From the NCBI RefSeq assembly GCF_001640805.2, contig NC_066844.1, positions 14,685,543 to 14,749,542 of the forward strand: a stretch of DNA of 64,000 nt, written 5' to 3'. The position numbers and the translations under genes are program-made. A model generated the notes under the pieces. That model was not told the origin of the DNA. It worked only from the letters and a program-made list of their open reading frames with translations, and did not search any database. Source of the DNA: Lates calcarifer. Lineage: Eukaryota > Chordata > Actinopteri > Centropomidae. How positions within the stretch are numbered: the first letter of the stretch is position 1; each line of letters begins with the position of its first letter. Below, piece by piece: positions 45,701 to 58,600 of this stretch.

Positions 45701-48700
45701 TGCACTAACATGTTCATAACGATTTTTCACAAGTTTAGCAACTGTTTTCCGAGAAAAAAGTCTATTGTTTAGCTCATTTCAAAGGTGAGGTAGTCGAGCA
45801 AAAAAAAATAAATAAATAATAATGCTAACGGTTAAAGGCAGCGCATTGATATCTGAGCTGTTATTCGGTCACAGGTGTACTTTGATTAAGTGATTTTACA
45901 GCAGTCAATCAGCACTGGGTGTTTCCATCAGACATTTTGAGCAGGTGATAACCTTAGAAATGATTAAATTAATTGAATTGTTTAGTTTAAAAAACAAAAA
46001 CAAAACTGAAATTAGAAATTGTAATTGTGTACCAGTACAAGTCAACATTTACGAGACCAGAACGTCAACCATAAATGGATGATAGTATAAAAGTTAATAG
46101 TTATAAAATATACCCGTGCTTTACCTGATGATTTACGAAAAAGATCATTTATGCTTTGCTATTTCAAATAATGTAGACCACAGTATTTAGTCGACCATTC
46201 AAAAAACAAAAACATCCTTTTAAAAATGATTTTTTTCATTGACCAATTTCACACACAAGAGGGCGCCACCAGCTTGGATTATTTTCACAAGAGGTGCACA
46301 AGTCAAGGCAGGAAGACAGGACTGGTTCTGGATTAGATTCAGCTGGCAGAACAGAGGAAAATGTGTAAATTTATCTACATTTCCAGAAAAGTATTTCTCA
46401 ACACCATGAAAGCTTGTTTGGGCTGTAGTTGACTGGGTGGGTGAATTTATGGATTTGAGGAGTGTAGGCTAATCTGTCATAATAACTTAATCCCTTTACA
46501 TCAGTCAGGAACTCTTAGTGGATTTTCCTTGTCATCCGCCTTCCCATCCTCCATTCTCTGTAAGTCTATGAAAGCCCTAATTACAAACTTCATAAGGTAT
46601 CCATATATTATTCAAGGGTGTCTTTTTTGACTGGAAAAGGGTCTTTCCTTGAAATTATCTGTGGTTTTATGTACACTTGGGATAAAGATTTTAAAAATGC
46701 GTGTATAATTACTCAATCTGCACACACTACTAAATGTAAACTCTGTTAAACTTCTGCATTTAATGTTTCAAACTAAGTGTTTGTATTATGGGGGGCAGGG
46801 CACAAAAATATATATTGAAGTAAGTGGTTTAACACCTTAATCATAAGAGCAGACTGAAGAGAATTAGTCAAAATTGGTGTAAAAGCTTTAGGGGCTTTTC
46901 AAGTAATAGCATAAATAGATTTTTAATCACATCTCTCTATGTACCATATATTTGCAGATGACAGAAACACCACATTTATAGCTATAGGTCCAAATAGCCA
47001 GTAATGGATGCTGCATCATTGGAGAATAAACTGCTGATTCTATTTATGATTTGTATTGATCAGATTAATTGAATTGACCCTAACCTTTGGTAACCTCAGC
47101 TCATGAAGATTAGTATTATAAACACCCTCTATCTATCCATTACAGCTGCTGTCATAAGCATCATAGCTATGCTTATAGCTATAATGAGACATGTCAGTGG
47201 CATCGGACATCTTTTGCCCTGGAGGGGGGGGGGGGGGTTGTGCAAGGAGGAGGGCAGGGTGGGAGTGGGGGGTGTTAGGGTATCTGCTTCAATTACATAA
47301 ACTCATCCATGAGCCATGGGAGAGCAGGAGAGAGAGGAGTGCAGTAATAACCTGTGGCTCACTTATCCCTGAGTCAACATCGAGGCTCTGTGTTTATTTT
47401 TCATTATTTCCCAAAGGCACTGAACTCCTGGAAGAGAGGCCTCATACACGTGAACAGTGTCTCATCCAAACTACATGTTCTACCTTAACAGTCCTATTTT
47501 TAGTCCTGAAAACCACTGTAACCATGAAGACCAAATGACAGCTTCACCCTTTATGTTTGCACGTTTTCTCGAGGTGATGGTGGCGTCTTTGCACACAAAA
47601 CAACAGCCTACACCCAGGGAGAGGAGCCCATAATCTTTTTTAAATACGTCTCTGACAATTGCTGTTGTGACTACCAATAATAGAGCTGCTATTACAGGCA
47701 TTACAGTGAATTTGACATGTATCCCCTGGCAAACATTTGGTTCCCTGTCACAGGCAAAGTGAGATCACAGATGGCAACAATAGGTGGATGATAGATGATA
47801 CATATATAGAAAGAAGGATCATTTTGGTTCTGAATCAAAAGTAAGATGAGATTAACCATGAGTGAAAGAGAAGGAGGGAGATACAGTCAGAAAGAGAAGA
47901 AGTTGAGTGAAAGGTTAAGTGCCACCTGCAGACAGCGGCCCGGTCAGGACGCCATAACACAGCCGTAAAAAACGCTCTTAAGGCAGTTTGTTACAAATCA
48001 GGTTAACACAGTGGAGTACTTTACAGCTGGAGCTGATGTGTAGTAAAGCACTTTACACAGTCACTGTGACAGACTGGTTTGGCATATACTACCTCACATG
48101 CACACACAGGCTCACATACTCACAGAGATTTTTAGAACAAAGATCTTTGCTTTGATATGATCTAACTGAGTCAGTACTATAATAACAAGTCTTCTGTCAC
48201 CTGTCATTGAGACTGTTCTGGTCTGGTTCTACCTGACAAGGCATGAACACTGATATCACTCTTTCATTGTCATATAACTCTCACATACAAATCCCAAAAT
48301 GTAAATGTGTCAAATAGTTTTAACCCCACAAGTTCTGTTGGGGGAATTCAAGTCTGATTAAGTGGTTCAGGGAACTGGAAGCAGCATACCTGCACAGCTT
48401 GTGTACAGAAAACAAAGCAAATTAGTTGGTCAGGCAACAAACAAAAAAATTAATCGAAATGGTTGACAGATAGAAAGAACAAACTACCAAGCTAGCCTCC
48501 TGTCATGGCTAGTTTAAGACCCATAGTTGGATGTTTGTGACGTAGTGCTTTAAAGTGTGACGCACTTCTGATGGGAGATCGTACCCACTCACCAAAAGTT
48601 GGATAGTTTAAGAACAGGCGTTTGGGGTGCAGAGAATAAATGAAAGACACATCATTCATAAAATGATTTTCAGGATGTAAGGTAAATAGTTGCATAATGT

Positions 48701-50418
48701 TGCTTTAAATATTTTAGAATTTGACTTGACAGAGAGTGGAATGGGACCAGAGAGCAGAATAACCCCATTTCAAAAGTTTGTGGGGATTTCCTTTGGCCCA
48801 AAAGTTTAGAGGCACTGATGGAAACATTAGGAAAGTTAGCTAAGAAAGCATTAACATTAAACAGTCTTTGTTGTTTTATCCAACCAGGCAGATGATACAA
48901 AGAGCAATTCTCACCCACTATTGCTGTGTAACTGCTTCTTTTCACACCTACATTTATGACTTTATCACCACTTTATCAGCAGTCAGATCATATACACAGC
49001 ACTTCTCACCTACTGCAGCAGCCTGACTCCTTTTCTTCATACCTGACTTTATCACCAGGCAGAATGTTGTCTAAGCTACTGGATAACACGTTAAGCCCTT
49101 GTTTGCCTAACTCTCTGAGTACAAACACAGCTAATACAAGTCTGGCTGCACCACCACTGCTGTTGAGCCTCTCCCAGTGGGGCGTTGGGCAGGTCTAGGT
49201 TGACAGTGGTGTTGCCCCAGTAAGCCTGATGATTCACACTCAGTGTTGTGCCAATCTGCGGGTCTCAACACACACCAACGGTTGCACACGCCTAGCCAGC
49301 CAGCTGGTGGCTTATTGTGCAACAACAGGAGACCAAAAAAACTTTAGCTGTGCAGAATCATGAGTGCAAAACACTCTCTCTCTCTCTCTCTCGGGAGCAC
49401 ACACATTTATTGTGCAATATATGGGTCTCACTTGGACAATATGATTCAGCACTTAGTCTAGAAATAACAAAATCCATTCAGCTGCCTCTGAGTCTGGTTT
49501 ACAGCAAATCACTTGGCATTAAGGTCTTTGTGGCTGTCAGTGGGGCAAGAATAGGTATGTCAGCAGCATTTTGACTACTAATGCATTGTTTAGAAAGGAA
49601 AAAACTGGTTTTATGATTCTCCACTGAATAAAGCTTTAGTTTCAGCTTTTGAACACTGACCAATAGAAGGTGTTTCAGCACAGTCAGTGGAGAGCACCTT
49701 TTGTTTCTCACATCACCCAGGGTCATCTTGGCACTTGAAGCAGTTATGAAGAACTCTTTAGCTGTGTGGCTCTCACAGAGCAGCAAACCTGTCTCCTCAA
49801 CCTTTGTCTTGTGTGATACTCAAGCCCCTGCAGCTTTGACGCAGGTGAGAGCCATGCTGACGGTTTGCACCTGTAATCCGAAGAGCTGAGGTCACCTCTA
49901 GCACTTGGGAGTACTTGTTCCCTTTGTCTTTCACCCTAACTCCCTCCTGTTGTATCTGATGTCTTTCTCCTTTCTCTCACCCTCCATATCTATGCTGTGA
50001 CCAAAAAAAAGTAGGGTGGAACCAGAGCTGACACAGGTGGCGAGAGGATGTGCAAGGTTCAACTCGAGTGAAACGTGAGAGTGCGAGAAGACCATTTAAA
50101 GTAGGAACACTGTTTGTTCTAATGGCTTCCAGAGAAGGCAAACATCAACCAGTGCTATCCAGATGTTTTCTCTCTTTCTTTACTTCGTCCTAAAATGAAT
50201 ATTACCTTGTTTTACCCAAGTAGCTGGATAATTTGTTCCATTTGAGGGGAGGGGGAGGCAGGCAGGCGACAGTCAGGCGAGCAGCCGCACAGGTTCAGGC
50301 CTTGTTGGAGAGTATCACGTAGCCGCTTTTACGACCTGTTTAACACCAGAGAGTTGAACGCAGCCATTTATCCCGCAGTGTATGACACGGTGTGAATGCG
50401 ATTGGGTGAACACAGCAG

Positions 50419-50419
<1 letters not shown>

Positions 50420-50446
<27 letters not shown>
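50420..50446. repeat. A27 homopolymer
   Basis: An uninterrupted run of 27 A. No retroposed gene is recognisable next to it. Confidence 0.9.
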
Positions 50447-50449
<3 letters not shown>

Positions 50450-52675
50450 CATGTTCATTACTGGGAGTGGAAATCAGGCTACATGGAAAGAAAGAGAGGT
50501 CGCTGTTTGTCTGCAGTAAATTACACCGACGCCTGCCTCTCTGGATCCACTGACAGAAGTTGTTTCTGCTACAACTTTCCGCTGTTTAAAAGGGAGACAC
50601 TATTGTGATTGTACTCATGTGCCAAGGGGAAACCCTGATGCATGAAGCAGTTATAAAATTTAAAACAGCCACTGTCAGGCACAGTGGATAATTTGCATAA
50701 CAATTCATGTCTCAGCTAGAACACAGAAGTTCCTAACTGCCTCCTAAGACCGTCTGACCTACCAAAACATATTCATCTTATGAAGCTGAGTGCTTCATCC
50801 ATCATGTTGGTGATAACACATATGTCTCTGTTCACACATTAAGGCTCCCAGGCAAAGCTAATGAGTGCTCCCATGGGTGATCTATATGGGACAAAATGGA
50901 GAGAAAACATCAGCATAAGAAGCTTTATCTTTTTGTGTGGGTGAGAAGATGAGAAGGATCTTAGGAAGGAATGGCAAGAGAGGGTGTATATGTGTATATG
51001 TTTGTGTTGGAAGTAAGGAGGTAGAGGGAGGGAAGATAAAGTGCAGTGTCAGATCAGACAGCGGTCTTCATCTTTACAAGGTCTTCAGCAGAGCAAGGAA
51101 CATTTGTCCTGACAGGAACCAACAGGAGCCACTGTTAAAACAAGGCAGTGTGTGTGAGAGAGTGTGAGTACGCGAGGTATCATGTTTATCACACTGCTGT
51201 TTATTATGTCGATATGTTTATATGACCGCTTTTTGGCTCAGGAGCCTGATCTTCAGTTCCTTGAAAGATCACTGGAGGGTCCCCCTGTGAACACTTAGGC
51301 TCGGGCTTTCAGAGGGAGAGGAATAACAATCCCCTCTATGATGTCTTCCACATGCGCTCCATGACGCGCACTAATTTTTTTCCTGACTTATTTTGCCCTT
51401 CATCAGATGTGTTGGGTAAGAAAGAGAGAGAAGAGAGAGAGAGACAAGGGTGAAGGAAAGTGAGTGGGAGAGAGGAAAAAGTGAGAGCCGATCTTAAATT
51501 TCAACTGAGCCCCGGCAGCTACACAAACAGTGGACGAAGGTGGGAGGACCGGGTGTGTGGGGGGGGGGCAGAGCAGCTGAGGCAGAGGGATGGATGGATG
51601 GATGTGGATGTGGAGAGGGAAGAAGGGAGGGAGTGAGGCGCTCGGCAGAGCCACTCAGTCTAGACTCCAGATGTGCAGGCAGCAGCAGTGTGGCTGTTTT
51701 GGCCCCCACCAGGCTGCTCTGGGAGTATCCCCAGCACATGTCCCCACGCCGCCTGTAAATCAGCCCAGCCAAGGCCTCAGGCAGCACCGCAGCCACAAAA
51801 CCCCTCCGCCCGGACCCCCAAAACGGGCTGGCCAGCGACAGACGGACGCCGATGAGCCCGCTGTGCCGCGTTACGCCTGTAATAGTCTCCCTCACTGCCT
51901 GTACAAGACAGAAATGTCCAACTTTTGAAAGTTACCACCCTTTTCCATGTATACCTTTTTGCCTCTTGTTTTTTAAGTGCCTGTTTGCATGCACGTGTAG
52001 GTGTTGCTCTAAATGCACACGATGCCAACCACTGCACAACTGTCTATACATCAGAGAGGAATGCAGCTTGGGACCATAAACACTGCCGTCTCTCCTGTTT
52101 TCGATCCACCACAGCTTGTCTGCTGCTCTGCTCCCTAGTCTCACTGGCACCAGGGCATTCCTTCAATAGCACACTGCTTCCCATACTTCATATCCACTCC
52201 AACATCCACAGAGTGAATTCACACAATTACAGATTCCTGCTGGATGTGAGTGTGTGTGTGTGTAATCCTTTCCCATCAGCGCTCAACACATAATTAGATG
52301 TTGGACTGGGAGGCACGGCCCATATATAGTAAGCAATGCAGACCACAAACATGCACTTAAAACCAGATTTCTTATTGTACTCCATCAAGACCAGAGTGAG
52401 CTATTTTGAAGAGGGGAGGGGGGGGGGGAGTCTTTCAGTGGGTCACTGGGCAGCGTTTAACACATCCAAGTCCATGCGAGCAGAGGGAGCACAGGAGGAG
52501 GAGGCCTGTGTGTGTTTCCAAACCAATCCTGTGCTATTGCGCAAAGTGCTAAAGTCAACGCTTCACTCAGCTGTTCAAACAGGTAGCGTGGAAACATCGG
52601 AGCTGTGTTTAAGTTGATCAGGCTGCAGACATCCTCTGAACAAACAGGTGAGCGCAGGGAAAAAAATGTGGAGGT

Positions 52676-52678
<3 letters not shown>

Positions 52679-52707
<29 letters not shown>
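52679..52707. repeat. (TG)14 microsatellite
   Basis: A perfect TG run of about 29 bases. Confidence 0.92.
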
Positions 52708-52709
<2 letters not shown>

Positions 52710-53824
52710 AGTCAGCCGTGACTGTGGCTCTGTGAAAACAGGCTGATTCCCCTTCTGTCTACTGTGTGAACAGGTGAGCAAGCCACCATTTTTGGTCCAA
52801 CCAGTAGACGCAAACACAGTAACTGAAACACACAAATACACCTATTCACACACACTCTCACACACACAAATCCTTGCTGAGCCTCCTAAATATACCTGTG
52901 CTTATTCATGGTGAGATTCCACTAACAGCAGTCCTCACACAGCCTCCTTCTCCATATGTGTATGTGTGTGTGTATGTGTGTGTGCGTGTGTGTGTGCATG
53001 CACTTTGTTCAAACACCTTGATTGTGTTGTTCCTTGTCTCAGGGATACAAATGGAGGGTTTCCCAGAGTCAAGGCCCATACCCTCGATGGGACTCTTAGG
53101 GAAAAAAAACAGCTGACAGTCTCTGGTATGCTCCTGGACATATGAGGTTAACTGGTCTTTAACCTCTGCATCGTGGGAGGGGAGCACTGCTGAAACACAG
53201 CACAGACCTCTGACTGGACTGTAATCAGAAGCTTACATTAGACAGTGAAGTGCACAAGACTCAACAACACAAACACAGAAAATTATTGTCAGTGTTCTTT
53301 AGTTAGGACTTACAGTACGTCTTGACATGATGACGATGAAAAATTATGAACTGATTAATGGAAAAAAAATTATTCTTATGTCAAATTGAGAAAAATATGT
53401 CAACATTCAGTGATTGTAGCCTCTCCAATATGAGAATTTGCTGTTCTCTGTATGGCTGCAAACTGAATATTTTGGGTATTGGGCTGAGTGAGCACAAAAA
53501 ACAATTTGAAGACGTCACCTCAGGCTTTAGGAAATAGTGACGGGCTAAACTTGGGGTTCCCTGTCTCTTTTGTCTGCATGATGTGTCCCTGTGGTCCTGT
53601 CAAGTACTGCTTCATTGATCTCACCCTTAAATCAAAATGTGTGTCTTTACATTTATTGTTAAGCTGGGAGTTATTTAACACTATTGACATAATAGTGGTT
53701 ATGGTTACTTTATTTTTTTCATACAACTGTCAGTGTTTGGTTTGGGTTTATTCTGCTACCATTTAGAGTGGCAGAAGCTAAATGTTTGAACCAACCAACC
53801 TATCCTTCACTTTTAACAAACTAA

Positions 53825-53990
53825 ACCATTAGCTTTTTCATTTATCCATACCTCCAGCTAACTATTTCAGCTGTTTTGTTTTTAGCTAGCTTTCTGGACT
53901 GTTTTATTTTTAGCTAATTATTTTGACTGTTATATTTTAGCTATACATTTGAATCATGCCATATTTTAGCGAACTGTTCAGACTTATCAG
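53825..53990. repeat. Degenerate tandem array, unit about 28 bp
   Basis: Successive units begin TAGCT and end in a T-rich block: TAGCTAGCTTTCTGGACTG..., TAGCTAATTATTTTGACTG..., TAGCTATACATTTGAATCAT..., TAGCGAACTGTTCAGACT. The units are about 27-29 bp and heavily diverged, which suggests an old minisatellite or the decayed internal repeat of a transposon. Confidence 0.6.
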
Positions 53991-55527
53991 CTCACTCACT
54001 GACTGGTATGGCAATGCATATATTTTAAAAGAAATCATTTATCATCCTTTCAATTCTTTCCACAGACCCCTGGAAACAACAGAAGTAACTCCTGGGGTAC
54101 AAGTACCCGAGGCTCAGACTAAAGGATGAATAGCTTAATCGTAATTGATAGATTATTCGATAATGTATTTGGTGCTAGTTTCAAACCCAGGTAGAAGTTT
54201 CAATATGTAGCACTACGCATGTTTGATCCTACATGTGGTCTTCAACTATTTACTTTTGGGGGTTTAGGACGAGTTTAGGGTTTATAGAGAGAGAGGGAGA
54301 GAAAGGCTCAACATTAAGAAGAACACATGAGTATCTCTTACTATCCCCCACAGCCTCCATTTTGTACCACAAGAGGGCCACCTGCACCATCTAAGATCCT
54401 CCTGGGGTCCACAACAGATAGGAATCTGTGTGTCTATGTGTGCATTTACATGAGTGTCTGTTAGTATGCATGCATGAGCAATCCTGAGTGGGGGGGATTG
54501 TGAGAGACAAGGCAGTCAGTCAGAGGGCCCTGGGCTCTCCCAGTTAATTAGTAGCAGGGCCAGGCCACAAACAGGCCAGTGCCAGCCGCCTGGCCAGCAG
54601 TCATCATGTGAAACGGCTGGAGGGGAGAACGTCTCCCTGACGCTGCAGATAGAGCTGTTCAAAGAGCTTATCTGAGGCTGTCTGGCCTCACCTTATCTGA
54701 TCTGACCCCAGCTCATACGCCTCCTGTTACACTATGTTTCATCTGGTGCATCGTTTGGAAGTTGTTCCTGTGTGTGTGTGTGTGTGTGTGTGCGTGCATT
54801 TGAAAGCTCATGTATGCGTTGGAATCTGGTTATAATGTTAATGCTTGGATTGGATATCAACCAGGCCAGTGTGAGGTCACCATCAGTTGTAACACAATAA
54901 AAAAAATAGGGGATGGGGGTTGGGGGTGTGCATATCAAATCAGCCACAGGTAATGTCACTGTTACGAAGCAATCTGAAATCATTTAAGTGTACATTTGTG
55001 CAGTGATTTATGAAGTGGTTTATGGGAAAGTTACTCAGGCGAGCTCTGTGGCCTGAGCTGGATACATTCACAAGTGTGTTTTTGTTTAAGTGTGTTAAGA
55101 CCAGAGCTCAAGGAGAACAGCCGAAATCTAGAAAGTAGTCAGCTATGGTTATATGTGGAAGGTAATCAGTAATCTCCATAGAATTACATTCTTCAAACAG
55201 CCCTCTAAGCCCTGCATGAGTGTGTGCTCATCCTGCAGGTGATCATTTATTTTCTATTATATGCTAACAAGCAGTGTTGCATCTTTCAAATGAACCACTG
55301 CACAGTAATTACGTACCCACTCTAAGCTTTTCTCTGCTGGCACAGAATGACTGTGGGCAGGGACGAACAATTCAGACACAATTTAGCTACAATGCTGCAG
55401 TAATTGTTGTTGCCCACTGTCTCCCCCAGGGGTGACCCCTCACTTCCCGAAACACAAACACATGCAGATACAGATACACATACTCACACACATTAACACA
55501 CAATGTTGACACAGCTTCAGCAGGGAC

Positions 55528-55605
55528 ACCCCCCCCCCCTCCCTTCTACACCATGACACCCCCCCCCCCTTGCCTTCTTGATCCCTCATCCCACCGTCCC
55601 TCCCT

Positions 55606-55637
<32 letters not shown>

Positions 55638-55652
55638 ACACACACACACACA
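55528..55652. repeat. C-tracts and (CA)n cluster
   Basis: Two runs of about 10 C (near 55529-55538 and 55560-55569) are followed by interrupted (CA)n from about 55608 to 55652. Confidence 0.85.
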
Positions 55653-58600
55653 CAGTGCTGTTTGGTGGAGATCAGAAGCCCAGCTCAGAGGCCCCACACC
55701 TGGGCATGTTTGCGGAGGAAGCGGGCCCTGGGCGGGCTGCGCTCCATGCGCCTGTCGACTGGCTCCACCAAGTCTGGCCAGCTGTGCTCCTGGCCTGGCC
55801 TCGCGCTGTGGGGGCTGTGCAGCTGGGAAAGGCATGTTTCCCAAAAGAGGAGAAAAAAAAAGACAGAGAGGGGAGGAGGGAGGGAGGACACAGAGAAGAG
55901 AAAAAGAGAGAAAAAAGGGCTTTGGGTTATTTCGAGCTCATTACACATTCATCCCTGAGCTCTCCTAAAGCATCTCCTTTTATATGAAAAAAACATTCTG
56001 GGCTAAGCTGGTTAATACCTTGGAAGTGTTTTAATTAATTATTAGATTTTTTTTTTATGTACTTATCAAACATGTTTGCATGATTTGAATAAAAACATTA
56101 AAGTTTTGCAACTGTTTTTGTGCTGTTGTGATAAATGTACCAGGGTATTAGAGCACATTTGTTGACATATTTGTTTTCCCAGCTGAAAATGTGCAAGTCT
56201 TTGATGTTTTTTTTTAATTATTATTTTTTTTTTAGATAATTGGGCCAGCTGGAAAATAAAATTTGACATTGTCTTTCATGTAATGCAAAGATATTAAAAA
56301 CAAACTGGAATTTAATCAGATTAAAATATTTATGCTTAATTTGACTGTTGGATATTGTTATTTGGCAGACACTCCAGATGGCCCTGGGATACAATGGACA
56401 CACTCAAAACTTTCACCAGTTTGAAGAGATGACAAACAAACTGTTGCAGCATTTGCTGTTTCAGATGTCACCTCTTCCTGTGTGTGTACTTAGCCTGTAG
56501 CCATGTGGAGCTCCCGAGGGCTGCCGAGCCCAGCAGTAGCTCAGGAAGTGGGGGACGTGTCTAGAGGGCCACAGTGTACTCCTGTCACTCAGCACTCCAG
56601 GGAACAGCCAGCCAGGCCGAGCCAGGCGGACCGGGGCCAGAGCACGGCAGCGATGGGGGATTCCGTCAGAACATGCCCAGAGCACAGGCCTTGTCCTCCC
56701 TCCTTCTCAAACCTCCATCTCTGAGGATGAGTCCCAAAAACTACACTACACCTTAATTATGATGGATTGAGAATGAGATTGTATCGCCATTGTTATTTTT
56801 GTTGTGTAAGGAAAGTGAAACTGCCCGAGGTTGCTACGAAACACTGCTATCTCTCTAAGGCGCCTTCAGTTGTACCACCAGTTTTCACCTCTGTTTGCAT
56901 AGTTCAGATTCTAAACACCTTGATATTATCTGTGTAGATGTTAACTGAGGTAATATAAACCTGAAGCACTGGTACACTTCAATAGGTGTACCTTAGGCTT
57001 GTTTGACTATAGACTCTTGAGTCTATAGGTGAAAGAGAGAGAGAGAGAGTCTTCAGGTGAAACAACACTAGTTATCCAGTCCAACTATTTATTGCCCCCG
57101 CCAGGTCATTCCCCTCAGAGAACCTCAAACATGTGAGAGCAGCCGTGCAAACAGTGGAGTAACACACTAAACCCATTTGTCCGTTGTACAAAGCATAGAG
57201 CCCGCTGACACACAACGTGTTCTGTCTGTAAGGAGTCCATGTGTGAGCCACATCCTTTCGGTTCAAAAGAGCCTCTCACAGTTTGGCCTCTGTGTTGGTG
57301 GGGGTGGGGGGGGTTGAGGTGGCATACTGGCTCTCAGTAGCCCATAGCCTCTCCTCAGGCTATGCTGGCCAGCAACCCAGGACCCTATACCTCTGCCCCC
57401 AGGGTAGTCCTGCTCCCTGCCGTCCTCTCTCTCCTCTGGCCTGACCCTGGACCTGCCACCCTGCTGACACCAGTGGCCCAGGTGGCCAGATGGACATTAA
57501 GAGAGGAAGTGGCATAAGGTGAACATATGCTGGTGAAAAAGAGGCAGATGCTTTTGCCATGAACTTTTTTAGTGACACTCATGATATGAGAGAGAAAAGA
57601 AAAACTGTTACAGTATGCGCAGCGATAAAATAACATTTATGGATGACGGGTGAAGTGTTGCAGGATGGGATACACCAAGAGCTCAGACAGAGAGGCGTCT
57701 GAAATCAAACTATATTTTCTCCTACACCTCCTACACTCCCTCTATCGCTCTCTGTTTCTCTCTGTAGGGCTGTGTTTGCTCACCCACTGAGGCCTCCTTC
57801 TCGCAAGCTGTCTGTGCTCTGTCCTGCCTGCCCCATCACAGCGGCCTGTTCACGGGCTTGGCGTACCGACTAGAGCCAGTCTCTGCTCGCTACCAGGGCC
57901 CACACACCCACACCCACTACATTCCTCTACTTGCAGCCAGAGGGGAGGGCGAGGTGAACATCAGTACTGACGGATGGGACAGCCTGGCGCAATATTGCAA
58001 GATATTCTCTCCAGACCAGCAGATATGAACTGTGCTTTGTGCCTTGGTTTGATATCATTGGACTGCATGATATCTGTTAGGCTCATTTTCCTGTGATGTT
58101 GTGTTTCATAGGTCTGCACTCTCAGAAGATGATCTGTCTCTGGGGGATCAGATTTGCTTTGCATCGTATCAAAATAAACCTGCAGCTTAGCAGAGTAAAT
58201 GGAAAAACAGTACAGGGGAAAAAGAAGACCTCTGGAGACACTGAAAGAGAGATTGAAAAAAAAAAAAAAACTCCTGACAAAGGCAGAAAGAGAGAATTAT
58301 CTCCCCAGCTGTCTGTGCATCAGGAAGTCTCTCCCAGAGAGTCAGCTCTGACCGGTCTGATCACAGAGGCAGCACAGGAAGTCCCACAAAGAGGAAAGGA
58401 AGTGAACACCAGCTCCAGGAAGTGAGTTTTTGCAGCTTCGGCTCCACGAAGTCTGGATCCTGATGGGAGGGAGGAGGGAGGAGGAAGGGAGGCAGCCCAG
58501 CTGAACACCAGAGTGTGAGAGAGGAGGAAAAAAGAGGGAAATACACATAGAGGAGGGAGGGAGAGACAGATTAGGGCGTAGTGACGGCAGTGACAGCTGT

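Larger units (their letters stand above)
45001..55500. other. Non-coding DNA, distal upstream region
   Basis: No coding exon is recognised. Simple repeats: G14 at 47224-47237, A27 at 50420-50446, GGAT at 51586-51605, TG at 52679-52707, TG at 54768-54791. A CpG-containing segment with a strong minus-strand donor lies at 45599-45700. A degenerate 28-bp tandem array lies at 53825-53990. A GC-rich segment lies at 51490-51900. Confidence 0.55.
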
